NCBI GenBank assembly: GCA_019112785.1
Contig: DXIQ01000020.1
Coordinates: 1-35,110, forward strand
Direction of reading: 5' to 3'
From: Candidatus Blautia stercorigallinarum
GTDB lineage: Bacteria > Bacillota > Clostridia > Lachnospirales > Lachnospiraceae
DNA length: 35,110 bases
Shown here: piece after piece, positions 1-7,461 of the stretch
How the letters are laid out: every line of letters begins with the position of its first letter
Position numbering within the stretch: position 1 is the stretch's first letter
Program-made: the position numbers and the translations under genes
Notes under the pieces: generated by a model
What the model was told of the DNA's origin: nothing
What the model saw: only the letters and a program-made list of their open reading frames with translations
Databases searched by the model: none

Positions 1-129
1 ACAATGGTTCTGCCTCTGGACAACGGAACAACAGAAGTTCAGGTTGTATCATGGTATGACAACGAGAACTCCTACACAAGCCAGATGGTTAGAACAATCA
101 AATACTTCGGTAAATTATTAAACAAATAA
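1..129 (+). CDS. gap: Glyceraldehyde-3-phosphate dehydrogenase, C-terminal end (partial)
   Basis: The first 42 codons read in frame to a TAA at 127-129 and end in the conserved GAPDH C-terminus: a VVSWYDNENSYTSQMVRT stretch followed by IKYF and GKLLNK. This segment packs against the NAD-binding domain in known GAPDHs. The enzyme oxidises glyceraldehyde 3-phosphate to 1,3-bisphosphoglycerate, the substrate of the next gene, pgk. The start and catalytic Cys lie before the window, so completeness cannot be judged. A strong terminator follows, so gap probably ends its own transcript. Codon use is strongly biased, as expected for a highly expressed glycolytic gene. Confidence 0.95.
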   Translation, partial: TMVLPLDNGTTEVQVVSWYDNENSYTSQMVRTIKYFGKLLNK

Positions 130-161
130 TATAATCCTGAAAGTATTATAAGGCTCATTGA

Positions 162-197
162 GGGTCCGGTCTATTATGGTATGGACCGGGCCCTTTT
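162..197 (+). terminator. Intrinsic terminator after gap
   Basis: A GC-rich arm at 162-170 (GGGTCCGGT) pairs, with one G-U wobble, with GGACCGGGCCC at 183-193. A loop of about 12 nt separates them and TTTT follows at 194-197. The hairpin begins 33 nt past the gap stop codon. The T-run is short, so some read-through to pgk is possible. Confidence 0.8.
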
Positions 198-216
198 CGG
201 CTGTATGAAGGAAAGA

Positions 217-360
217 CACTGTCACAATAGTCACATTTCAGGAATATTTATACATTTTATGCGAATTTGTCGAGCATAGCTTTGAGACCATAGGCTCAAA
301 GCAGCGCAGACTGAGCAATAAAATGTATAAATATTCTTGATTTTGACTAATGTGACAGCG
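217..360. repeat. Long imperfect inverted repeat between gap and pgk (MITE-like or RNA hairpin)
   Basis: The arms at 217-260 and 317-360 are inverted copies. The inner 19 bp are perfect: GAATATTTATACATTTTAT at 242-260 against its reverse complement at 318-336. The outer ends CTGTCACA (219-226) and TGTGACAG (351-358) pair perfectly, and TAGTCA (228-233) pairs with TGACTA (344-349). The loop holds a second hairpin, GCTTTGAG (279-286) with CTCAAAGC (295-302). The element ends 15 nt before the pgk SD. Architecture fits either a small non-autonomous mobile element or a leader structure. No clear target-site duplication is seen and no promoter consensus was found within it. Confidence 0.75.
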
Positions 361-389
361 CCAGAAATCAGAAAAAGGAGGCATTTCCA

Positions 390-1583
390 ATGCTCAATAA
401 AAAATCAATCGATGATATTAACGTAAAGGGAAAAAGAGTACTGGTGCGCTGTGATTTTAACGTACCTCTGCAGGATGGAAAGATCACAGATGAAAACCGT
501 CTGGTAGCGGCCCTTCCAACTATTAAAAAACTGATCGCTGACGGAGGAAAGGTGATCCTCTGTTCTCATCTTGGAAAACCAAAGGGAGAGCCAAAACCGG
601 AATTATCTCTGGCTCCTGTTGCAAAACGTCTGACAGAGCTTCTGGGACAGGAAGTAAAATTTGCCGCAGATCCTGAAGTTGTGGGACCAAACGCAAAAGC
701 TGCTGTAGCGGCTATGAAAGACGGAGATGTGATCTTACTGGAGAACACCCGTTACCGTGCAGAAGAGACAAAGAACGGAGATGAGTTCTCCAAAGAACTG
801 GCTTCCCTGTGCGACGTATTTGTAAATGATGCTTTCGGTACTGCCCACAGAGCTCATTGCTCCAACGTTGGTGTTACCAAATATGTTGATACCGCTGTAG
901 TAGGATATCTGATGCAGAAAGAGATCGATTTCCTGGGAAATGCTGTAAATAATCCAAAGAGACCTTTCGTAGCTATCCTTGGCGGAGCAAAAGTTTCCAG
1001 CAAGATTTCTGTTATCAACAACCTGCTGGATAAAGTAGACACACTGATCATCGGCGGCGGAATGGCTTACACATTCTCCAAAGCTGAAGGCGGAAAGATC
1101 GGTGTTTCCCTTTGCGAAGACGACTATCTGCAGTATGCTCTTGATATGAAGAAAAAAGCAGCAGAAAAAGGCGTGAAGCTTCTTCTTCCTGTGGATAACA
1201 GGATCGGTGACGCATTCTCTAATGACTGTAATATCCAGATCGTACCTACCGGACAGATCCCTGACGGCTGGGAAGGAATGGATATCGGACCAGAGACAGA
1301 AAAACTGTTCTGCGACGCTGTAAAAGACGCTAAGACCGTTGTATGGAACGGACCGATGGGCTGCTTTGAAATGCCGAATTTCGCACATGGTACAGAAGCT
1401 GTTGCCAAAGCTCTGGCTGAATCAGATGCTACCACTATCATCGGCGGCGGTGATTCTGCAGCAGCAGTAAACATCTTAGGCTACGGCGACAAGATGACCC
1501 ACATCTCCACCGGCGGCGGAGCTTCCCTGGAATTCCTGGAAGGTAAAGAACTTCCTGGCGTAGCAGCTGCAAACGATAAATAA
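390..1583 (+). CDS. pgk: Phosphoglycerate kinase
   Basis: Converts 1,3-bisphosphoglycerate plus ADP to 3-phosphoglycerate plus ATP in cytosolic glycolysis. The 397-residue length is normal for bacterial PGK. The N-terminal substrate motif [11 protein letters not shown] is at about residues 17-27; [10 protein letters not shown] and [10 protein letters not shown] form the mid-protein region; the C-terminal nucleotide-binding GGGDSAAAV and [18 protein letters not shown] are intact. AAGGAGG at 375-381 sits 8 nt before the ATG and fixes the start. tpiA follows after 18 nt, so the two are almost certainly cotranscribed. The upstream gap gene is separated by a terminator and a long inverted repeat, so pgk may have its own promoter or depend on read-through. 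Codon bias is strong (CGT/AGA arginine, GGC/GGA glycine), consistent with high expression. Confidence 0.98.
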   Translation: MLNKKSIDDINVKGKRVLVRCDFNVPLQDGKITDENRLVAALPTIKKLIADGGKVILCSHLGKPKGEPKPELSLAPVAKRLTELLGQEVKFAADPEVVGPNAKAAVAAMKDGDVILLENTRYRAEETKNGDEFSKELASLCDVFVNDAFGTAHRAHCSNVGVTKYVDTAVVGYLMQKEIDFLGNAVNNPKRPFVAILGGAKVSSKISVINNLLDKVDTLIIGGGMAYTFSKAEGGKIGVSLCEDDYLQYALDMKKKAAEKGVKLLLPVDNRIGDAFSNDCNIQIVPTGQIPDGWEGMDIGPETEKLFCDAVKDAKTVVWNGPMGCFEMPNFAHGTEAVAKALAESDATTIIGGGDSAAAVNILGYGDKMTHISTGGGASLEFLEGKELPGVAAANDK

Positions 1584-1601
1584 GGAAAGAAGGTAATTCC
1601 C

Positions 1602-2354
1602 ATGGCAAGGAAAAAAATTATTGCCGGAAACTGGAAGATGAACATGACTCCCAGTGAGGCAGTGGAATTAGTAAATACTTTAAAACCATTGGTTGCAAAT
1701 GATGATGTAGACGTTGTTTTCTGCGTACCGGCGATTGACATCGTTCCTGTAGTGGAAGCTGTAAAAGGAACCAATATCCAGGTAGGCGCTGAAAATATGT
1801 ATTTTGAAGAAAAAGGCGCTTACACAGGAGAGATTTCTCCAAACATGCTGGTAGACGCCGGAGTAAAATATGTGATCCTGGGTCATTCCGAGAGAAGAGA
1901 GTATTTCGGAGAGACAAACGAAGACATCAATAAGAAAATGCTGAAGGCATTTGAGCATGGTTTAACACCTATCATGTGCTGCGGTGAGACACTGGAGCAG
2001 AGAGAACAGGGCGTGACTATGGACTTTATCCGTCAGCAAGTAAAAGTTGGATTCCAGGGTATCACAGCAGATCAGGCAAAGGAAGCTGTCATCGCTTACG
2101 AGCCTATCTGGGCTATCGGTACAGGTAAGACAGCTACAACTGAGCAGGCTCAGGAAGTATGCAAGGCTATCCGCGAGTGTATCGCAGAAGTATATGATCA
2201 GGCTACAGCAGATGCTATCCGTATCCAGTACGGCGGATCTGTAAATGCCAAGACAGCTCCTGATTTATTTGTTCAGCCGGACATCGACGGCGGACTGGTA
2301 GGCGGAGCTGCTCTGAAACCAGATTTCGGTTCCATTGTAAACTACAATAAATAA
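1602..2354 (+). CDS. tpiA: Triosephosphate isomerase
   Basis: Interconverts dihydroxyacetone phosphate and glyceraldehyde 3-phosphate. The 250 residues match the usual TIM-barrel length. Catalytic residues are all present: Asn10 and Lys12 in AGNWKMN, His95 in LGHSERR, and Glu167 in [14 protein letters not shown], which also contains the mobile loop 6. The phosphate-binding YGGSV and GGLVGGAAL follow near the C-terminus. A purine-rich SD (AAGGAAAGAAGG) precedes the ATG. It is the second gene of a pgk-tpiA unit and ends at a strong bidirectional terminator. In many Firmicutes gpmI and eno come next; here about 5 kb of other genes intervenes. Confidence 0.98.
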   Translation: MARKKIIAGNWKMNMTPSEAVELVNTLKPLVANDDVDVVFCVPAIDIVPVVEAVKGTNIQVGAENMYFEEKGAYTGEISPNMLVDAGVKYVILGHSERREYFGETNEDINKKMLKAFEHGLTPIMCCGETLEQREQGVTMDFIRQQVKVGFQGITADQAKEAVIAYEPIWAIGTGKTATTEQAQEVCKAIRECIAEVYDQATADAIRIQYGGSVNAKTAPDLFVQPDIDGGLVGGAALKPDFGSIVNYNK

Positions 2355-2364
2355 AAGTGATTGA

Positions 2365-2434
2365 AAAAAGAACGGCCTCTGAAGCTGGAAAAATCAAAAG
2401 ATTTCTCCGAAAACTTCAGGGGCTGTTCTTTTTT
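2365..2434. terminator. Bidirectional terminator between tpiA and the convergent radical SAM gene
   Basis: AAGAACGGCCTCTGAAG at 2368-2384 pairs with CTTCAGGGGCTGTTCTT at 2414-2430, with two G-U wobbles. A T-run follows on the plus strand at 2429-2434 and the mirrored A-run gives U's on the minus strand. The plus-strand T-run reaches the stop codon of the minus-strand gene (2433-2435). Confidence 0.85.
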
Positions 2435-3344
2435 ACAGTCCTTCCAGATCAAAGGGAGGGGTATATTCCTCTTTGGCGCTGCTTTTTTCCTGCATAAAGC
2501 CTTTGGTAAGGCCAAGAGAAATCGCTTCTTCCAGTACCTTGTCATATTCGTAGGTGGTCAGGCGCCGGTTGATCTGAGGGTATTCACAGCTTTTATAAAA
2601 AGGGGTGTACTGGCTGAGAAGGCTGAGGAGAAAGCCCTCTTCCGGCAGATGCTCCCGTATCCAGTGCAGGATAGAGATAGAATCCTTTCTGGAGCCGGGC
2701 AGGACCATATGGCGGATGATAACCCCTTTCTGCATGATCCCGTCTTCATCAAAAACAGGGCTTCCGGTCTGGGAGATCATAGCTGAGACAGCCTGGGAGG
2801 CCTGAGCAAAATAATCTCTGGCTCCGGAATATCTGGCGGAAAGCTCCGGATCAAAGTATTTCAGATCCGGAAGATAAATATCCACATAACCGTCTAAAAG
2901 CCGGATCACTTCCGGTTTCTCATATCCCCCGCAGTTATAGACAACGGGGATCGAAAGTTTTGGCCGGGCAAGGTCCAGAGCTGTAAGGATCCCCGGAAGA
3001 AAGTGGGTCCCGGTTACCAGATTGATATTATGGGCTCCCTGTTCCTGGAGATCCAGAAAGATCCGGGCCAGCTTTTCCGGAGAAATCTCTTTACCCAGTC
3101 CTTCCTGGCTGATCTGGTAATTCTGACAGTAACAGCATTTCAGAGAGCAGCCGGAAAAGAATACAGCTCCGCTTCCTCTGGTGCCGCTGATACATGGCTC
3201 CTCCCAGTGGTGGAGAGCAGCGCGGGCACATCGTATCCCATCCTTTTCTCCGCAGAATCCGGTTCTTTCCTTGCGGTTTACTCTACAGTTCCTGGGACAG
3301 AGCCGGCAGTCGGTCATATCAAGTAAAGAATTTTCCTCTATCAT
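2433..3344 (-). CDS. Radical SAM protein, PflX-like (pyruvate formate-lyase activase homologue)
   Basis: A 303-residue radical SAM protein. The SAM cluster motif is the CSLKCCYC in FFSGCSLKCCYCQNYQ at about residues 64-79 (C-x3-C-x2-C, as in glycyl-radical activases). A second N-terminal set, CRLCPRNC plus GFCGE, may bind another cluster; this layout is typical of the COG1313 (PflX) group rather than PflA itself. These proteins are presumed to generate a 5'-deoxyadenosyl radical; the substrate is not known. No glycyl-radical enzyme is encoded nearby. AAGGGAG sits 9 nt before the ATG, and a TTGAAT-17-TATTAT promoter lies upstream on the same strand. It is a single-gene unit, convergent to tpiA and divergent from the L,D-transpeptidase. 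The family call is firm; a specific function is not assigned. Confidence 0.88.
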   Translation of the reverse strand: MIEENSLLDMTDCRLCPRNCRVNRKERTGFCGEKDGIRCARAALHHWEEPCISGTRGSGAVFFSGCSLKCCYCQNYQISQEGLGKEISPEKLARIFLDLQEQGAHNINLVTGTHFLPGILTALDLARPKLSIPVVYNCGGYEKPEVIRLLDGYVDIYLPDLKYFDPELSARYSGARDYFAQASQAVSAMISQTGSPVFDEDGIMQKGVIIRHMVLPGSRKDSISILHWIREHLPEEGFLLSLLSQYTPFYKSCEYPQINRRLTTYEYDKVLEEAISLGLTKGFMQEKSSAKEEYTPPFDLEGL

Positions 3345-3382
3345 ATAAATAAACTCCCTTAAAATTGATCATATCTTTTCTA

Positions 3383-3411
3383 ATAATAGTAGAAAAATTG
3401 GTGGAATTCAA
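3383..3411 (-). promoter_or_regulatory. Sigma-A-type promoter for the radical SAM gene
   Basis: Read on the minus strand: TTGAAT (3411-3406), a 17-nt spacer, then TATTAT (3388-3383). It lies about 40 nt before the start codon at 3344. The spacing is ideal and both hexamers are close to consensus. Confidence 0.6.
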
Positions 3412-3526
3412 CAGAAAGGAAGAAAAGCCTTTTAATTTTAAGGGTTTTGGAGTAGAATGACCTGTGAAAAAGATAACCTTCAGGTATAACCTGCGATAAT
3501 AAATAATAAGGAAGTTTGTTAGAAAT

Positions 3527-5005
3527 ATGAAAGATCACAAAAAAGAGAAATTTAAGGAACTGAAAAAAGCAGATGAAAAGCGGAAAAAGGGAAACCGTAA
3601 GAAAAAGAAAAATAAAAAATCGAAAAAAATCCTGGGAGTAGTCCTGGGTGCAGGAGCGGCTGTGATCCTCGCCGGTTACGCAGGCATCGGATTCTACTAT
3701 CAGGATAAATTTTATCCCGGAACCTCTATTAATGGTGTGGACTGCGGCGGAAAAGATACTGCCTATGTAAGAGAGCTGCTGAAGAACAGTGCAGAGACCT
3801 ATTCTCTGACGATCAGAGAAAGAGGAGACCAGACAGAAAGCATAGACGGAAAGACCATACAGCTTTCTTATCAGGACGATAACGAAGCTCAGGAGGTAAA
3901 AAAACAGCAGAATTCCTGGCTCTGGCCAATACAGATTTTCGGAAATAAAAATTATACGGTAAATGCAGACAGTTCTTATAATGAGGAAAGTCTGAATCAG
4001 GCGGTGTCAGCTCTGGCCTGTATGCAGGATGCCAATATGACTCCTGTACAGGACGCGAAAGTAGAAGACAACGGAACTTCTTATGAGATCATTCCGGAGG
4101 TAGAGGGAACTACGCTGGATAAAGAGAAGACTCTGGCTGCTGTTAAAGGGGCAGTGGATCAGCGGCAGACAGAACTTTCCCTGGAAGATGCAGGCTGTTA
4201 TGTACAGCCGGCAGTCCGTCAGGATGATGAAAGCCTGAAAAAAGATGCAGAACAGCTGAATAAATTTACAAGTCTTCAGGCCAGTCTGGATTTCGGGACA
4301 GGAACAGAAACTGTCACCAGAGATCAGCTAAAATCCTGGCTGAAAAAGGGAGACGACGGAAATTACTATTTTGATACAGAGACGGTAAAGCAGACAGTGA
4401 TCGCCTGGTCAGAAAAATATAATACTATCGGCCAGCCCAGGGATTTTGTTACTTCAGAGGGGGCTACCGTGCACCTTACCCAGGGAGATTATGGCTGGAG
4501 ACTGTGGCAGGATAAGACTACAGAATCGCTGGTAAATATGCTCAATGCAGGACAGAGCGGACCGGTAGAACCAACCTGGCTCTATTCCGGAGAAAAACAC
4601 GGGGGCAATGATATTGACGGCACTTATGTGGAGATTTCCATCAGCGAACAGAGAATGTGGTTTTATAAAAACGGAACTCTGCTGGTAGATACTCCTGTGG
4701 TAACAGGAAATCCCAACAATGGAAACGGAACACCTTCAGGCGGAGTATGGAGACTGAAGGATAAGGCAAGCCCTTCTACCCTTGTGGGAAGAAATCCTGA
4801 TGGATCTATTGAATACGAAACCCCGGTAAACTACTGGATGCCTTTTAACGGAGGCGTAGGTATTCACGACCTTACCAGCAGGACCAGCTTCGGGGGAGAT
4901 ATTTATCTTTATAACGGATCTCACGGATGCATCAATACTCCTCTGGATAATGCCAGGACTATTTATGAAAATATCGAAGTCAATACACCTGTGGTTGTGT
5001 ATTGA
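3527..5005 (+). CDS. Membrane-anchored L,D-transpeptidase (YkuD) with PG-binding domain
   Basis: A 492-residue envelope enzyme predicted to make 3-3 peptidoglycan crosslinks or attach stems to other acceptors. The first 34 residues are very Lys-rich and likely cytoplasmic. One membrane segment follows at about 35-58 (ILGVVLGAGAAVILAGYAGI), giving an N-in, C-out single-pass protein. The middle, about 60-330, resembles the PG_binding_4 region found before YkuD domains. The YkuD domain occupies about 365-492 and keeps the catalytic signature: His447 in GVGIHD, then SHGCINTP with nucleophile Cys468. The SD is poor (AAGGAAG, 3510-3516), but the ATG precedes a plausible topogenic start. No terminator separates it from the next operon, whose promoter overlaps its stop codon. 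L,D-transpeptidases can give resistance to some beta-lactams in other species; nothing here shows that. Confidence 0.92.
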   Translation: MKDHKKEKFKELKKADEKRKKGNRKKKKNKKSKKILGVVLGAGAAVILAGYAGIGFYYQDKFYPGTSINGVDCGGKDTAYVRELLKNSAETYSLTIRERGDQTESIDGKTIQLSYQDDNEAQEVKKQQNSWLWPIQIFGNKNYTVNADSSYNEESLNQAVSALACMQDANMTPVQDAKVEDNGTSYEIIPEVEGTTLDKEKTLAAVKGAVDQRQTELSLEDAGCYVQPAVRQDDESLKKDAEQLNKFTSLQASLDFGTGTETVTRDQLKSWLKKGDDGNYYFDTETVKQTVIAWSEKYNTIGQPRDFVTSEGATVHLTQGDYGWRLWQDKTTESLVNMLNAGQSGPVEPTWLYSGEKHGGNDIDGTYVEISISEQRMWFYKNGTLLVDTPVVTGNPNNGNGTPSGGVWRLKDKASPSTLVGRNPDGSIEYETPVNYWMPFNGGVGIHDLTSRTSFGGDIYLYNGSHGCINTPLDNARTIYENIEVNTPVVVY

Positions 5006-5030
5006 TATTTTGGCGGAAAGCTGTTATAAT
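5002..5030 (+). promoter_or_regulatory. Strong promoter of the amino acid ABC transporter operon
   Basis: TTGATA (5002-5007), a 17-nt spacer, and a perfect TATAAT (5025-5030). The -35 box overlaps the TGA stop of the L,D-transpeptidase gene. Transcription should start near 5037, leaving a leader of about 85 nt. In it TATGCATTA (5049-5057) and TAATGCATA (5091-5099) are inverted copies that could fold just upstream of the SD. Confidence 0.75.
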
Positions 5031-5122
5031 CCATTGAAATTGAATAAATATGCATTACTGTTTCCAAGATGTATAGAAAATGAAAAATAATAATGCATAA
5101 ATATAAAAAGGAGAGGAAAAAG

Positions 5123-5923
5123 ATGAAGAAAAAAGTTTTAGCGGTATTCTTAGTATCTGCAGCAGTACTGACAGCAGCTGGCTGTTCAGGAGGTAGCCAG
5201 GCTTCTTCTGAACCAGTGGAGATCCAGTCTGTAGATGATCTGGCGGATCTGAAGATCGGCGTGCAGATCGGTACTACAGGAGATTCTCAGGCCACAGATG
5301 CGGTTAAGGATGATTCCCAGGTAAACCGTTTTAATAAGGGAGCGGATGCTATCGTGGCTCTGAAAAACGGTAAAGTAGACTGTGTGGTTATTGACTCTCT
5401 GCCTGCAGAAAAATTTGTAGAAGCCAATGATGATCTGAAGATCGTTGATGGTATTTTTGATAAAGAGGAATATGCGATCTGCATGAAGAAAGGCAATACA
5501 GCGCTGAGAGATGCTTTTAACAGCGCCCTTGCCGAACTTAAAGAAGAGGGAACCTTAGAGGAAATCCAGAACAATTACATCGGCGACGAGATCGGGGAGC
5601 ACCCCTATGAGTCTCCGGCAGATGTGGACCGTTCTAACGGGGTACTGACCATGGCTACCAATGCAGAGTTTGAGCCCTGGGAGTATAAAGAAGGAGATGA
5701 GGTCGTGGGAATTGATGCAGATATCGCCCAGGCCATCTGTGACAAATTAGGCTATGAGCTGAAGATCGAGGATATGGCCTTTGAAGCGATCCTCACATCT
5801 GTAGATACCGGAAAGGCAGACTTTGGCGCGGCAGGTATGACAGTGACACCGGAAAGAGAAGAAAGCGTGGACTTTACAGATACTTATGCAGAAGCTACTC
5901 AGGTAGTGATCGTTAAAAAATAA
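5123..5923 (+). CDS. Polar amino acid ABC transporter binding lipoprotein, circularly permuted SBP_bac_3 fold
   Basis: Extracellular lipid-anchored substrate-binding protein of an amino acid importer. I start at the ATG at 5123 (266 aa) because AAAGGAG lies just before it; an upstream in-frame ATG at 5093 has no SD and would bury the signal peptide. The lipobox ends at Cys21. The domain order is unusual. Segments normally in the second half of this family come first: KIGVQIGTTG (44-53), KNGKVDCVVID (81-91), EEYAICMKKGN (115-125) and the C-terminal helices up to NNYIG (150-154). Then, after a linker at about 155-173, come the segments normally at the N-terminus: MATNAEFEPWEY (177-188), VVGIDADIAQAI (194-205), DMAFEAI (217-223), GMTVTPEREESVDF (238-251), ending VVIVKK. 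The likely ligand carboxylate Arg (Arg245) and lobe-2 Asp (Asp91) remain. Permease and ATPase genes follow directly. The substrate class is inferred from family only. Confidence 0.9.
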   Translation: MKKKVLAVFLVSAAVLTAAGCSGGSQASSEPVEIQSVDDLADLKIGVQIGTTGDSQATDAVKDDSQVNRFNKGADAIVALKNGKVDCVVIDSLPAEKFVEANDDLKIVDGIFDKEEYAICMKKGNTALRDAFNSALAELKEEGTLEEIQNNYIGDEIGEHPYESPADVDRSNGVLTMATNAEFEPWEYKEGDEVVGIDADIAQAICDKLGYELKIEDMAFEAILTSVDTGKADFGAAGMTVTPEREESVDFTDTYAEATQVVIVKK

Positions 5924-5952
5924 TACCGGGATAAGCAAGGAGGAATTGAGCT

Positions 5953-6645
5953 ATGTGGGAAAATTTCCAACATGAGTTTCAGCGGTATTTTGTGGACAAC
6001 GGAGCCTCGGACTGGTGGCTTAACGGCCTGAAGACTACGATCCTGGTAACCCTTCTGGCCTTGTGTATCGGTGTGATCCTGGGCTTTCTGGTGGCGTTGA
6101 TCCGTTCCACTCATGAACAGACCGGCAAGCTGAAGCTGTTAAATGCAGTATGTGTGGTATATCTGACAGTTATCCGTGGAACACCTTCTATGATACAGAT
6201 TCTGATCTTTTATTCCGTGGTGTTTGCCAGCATACCTTTGAACAACATTATCATCGGAGGCATTGCCTTTGGTATCAATTCCGGAGCTTATGTGGCGGAG
6301 ATCGTCCGTTCCGGTATCATGTCCATTGATAAAGGTCAGATGGAGGCAGGCAGAAGTCTGGGATTAAGTTCCGGTCAGACTATGAAACTGATCATCATGC
6401 CCCAGGCATTTAAAAATGTCCTTCCGGCTCTGATCAACGAGATGATCGTGCTTTTAAAGGAAACTGCCATTATCGGATATATCGGCACGGTAGATATCAC
6501 AAAGGCGGCCACACTGGTACAGAGCCGTACTTACAGCGCTTTCGTACCCCTGATCTCAGCGGCAGTCTTTTATCTGGTACTGGTCATGCTGCTGACCTAT
6601 TTCATGGGCAAGGTAGAAAGGAGGCTGCGCAGAAGTGACCACTAA
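5953..6645 (+). CDS. Polar amino acid ABC transporter permease (HisM/GlnP family)
   Basis: A 230-residue inner-membrane subunit with about five hydrophobic helices, the first at about 25-50 ([20 protein letters not shown]). The cytoplasmic EAA loop that docks the ATPase is clear: [25 protein letters not shown] at about 132-156. The N-terminal [21 protein letters not shown] resembles family members that make homodimeric translocators. AAGGAGG precedes the ATG at 5953 by about 8 nt, 29 nt after the binding protein stop. The 3' end overlaps the GTG start of the ATPase gene by 11 nt, which indicates translational coupling. Only one permease gene is present, so a homodimer is inferred. Confidence 0.93.
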   Translation: MWENFQHEFQRYFVDNGASDWWLNGLKTTILVTLLALCIGVILGFLVALIRSTHEQTGKLKLLNAVCVVYLTVIRGTPSMIQILIFYSVVFASIPLNNIIIGGIAFGINSGAYVAEIVRSGIMSIDKGQMEAGRSLGLSSGQTMKLIIMPQAFKNVLPALINEMIVLLKETAIIGYIGTVDITKAATLVQSRTYSAFVPLISAAVFYLVLVMLLTYFMGKVERRLRRSDH

Positions 6646-7378
6646 GGGCGAAGTATTGATAAAAGTAGAAAATCTCCAGAAATATTTCGGAGAGAATAAG
6701 GTCCTGGACGGGATCAGCACAGAAATACATAAAGGCGAGGTAGTGGCTATCATCGGCCCGTCCGGTTCCGGAAAATCCACTTTTCTCCGTTCTCTGAACC
6801 TTCTGGAGGTCCCTACAGGAGGAAGGATCTTATTTGAAAATGTGGATATTACAGATCCCAAGGTGGATATTAACCGCCACCGGCAGAAGATCGGAATGGT
6901 ATTTCAGCAGTTTAATCTGTTTCCTCATAAGACAGTGAAGGAAAACATCATGCTGGCCCCTGTGACCCTGAAGCTTATGACACCGGAGGAAGCTTCTAAA
7001 AAGGCAGAAGAGCTTCTTGCGAGAGTCGGCCTTCCGGACAAGGCAGATGCCTACCCAGGCAGTCTTTCTGGAGGACAGAAGCAGAGGATCGCCATTGCCC
7101 GGGCTCTGGCTATGAATCCGGATGTGATGCTTTTCGACGAACCAACTTCTGCACTGGATCCGGAGATGGTAGGAGAGGTGCTGGAGATCATGAAAGAGCT
7201 GGCCAGGACCGGTATGACCATGGTAGTGGTGACCCATGAGATGGGATTTGCCAGAGAGGTAGCCAGCAGAGTACTCTTTATTGACGGCGGGAATATCCAG
7301 GAGGATGCTCCGCCAAAAGAATTTTTTGCCTGTCCGAAAAATCAGAGGCTGCGGGAATTTCTTTCTAAGGTATTATAA
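6635..7378 (+). CDS. Polar amino acid ABC transporter ATP-binding protein (GlnQ/ArtP family)
   Basis: A 247-residue ABC ATPase that powers the importer formed with the two preceding genes. Walker [10 protein letters not shown] is at residues 41-49, the Q-loop around Gln91, signature LSGGQ at 144-148, Walker B VMLFDEP at 164-170, and the H-loop His201 in VVTHEMG. Length and motifs are those of the polar amino acid uptake (PAAT) family. The start is a GTG at 6635 inside the end of the permease gene; GAAAGGAGG (6615-6623) supports it with 11-nt spacing. No obvious terminator follows before the gpmI promoter, so some read-through into gpmI is possible. Confidence 0.95.
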   Translation: MTTKGEVLIKVENLQKYFGENKVLDGISTEIHKGEVVAIIGPSGSGKSTFLRSLNLLEVPTGGRILFENVDITDPKVDINRHRQKIGMVFQQFNLFPHKTVKENIMLAPVTLKLMTPEEASKKAEELLARVGLPDKADAYPGSLSGGQKQRIAIARALAMNPDVMLFDEPTSALDPEMVGEVLEIMKELARTGMTMVVVTHEMGFAREVASRVLFIDGGNIQEDAPPKEFFACPKNQRLREFLSKVL

Positions 7379-7383
7379 ATCCA

Positions 7384-7411
7384 TTGAAAAATCCTGTAAT
7401 TCTGTTAAAAT
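7384..7411 (+). promoter_or_regulatory. Probable gpmI promoter
   Basis: TTGAAA (7384-7389), a 16-nt spacer, and TAAAAT (7406-7411), placed about 50 nt before the gpmI ATG. Both boxes are near consensus, but the AT-rich surroundings make chance matches easier. Confidence 0.5.
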
Positions 7412-7461
7412 AAGAAACGGACATAAGGAAAAAAGAAATTTGAGATAAAGGAGAAATCGTC

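Noticed and set aside
735-1388. 217-codon open frame antisense to pgk
   Set aside because: No protein-like motifs; fully within pgk, whose function is certain.
3412-3526. Promoter for the L,D-transpeptidase gene
   Set aside because: TAGAAT near 3453 and TATAAC near 3485 lack acceptable -35 partners; a promoter must exist but cannot be placed.
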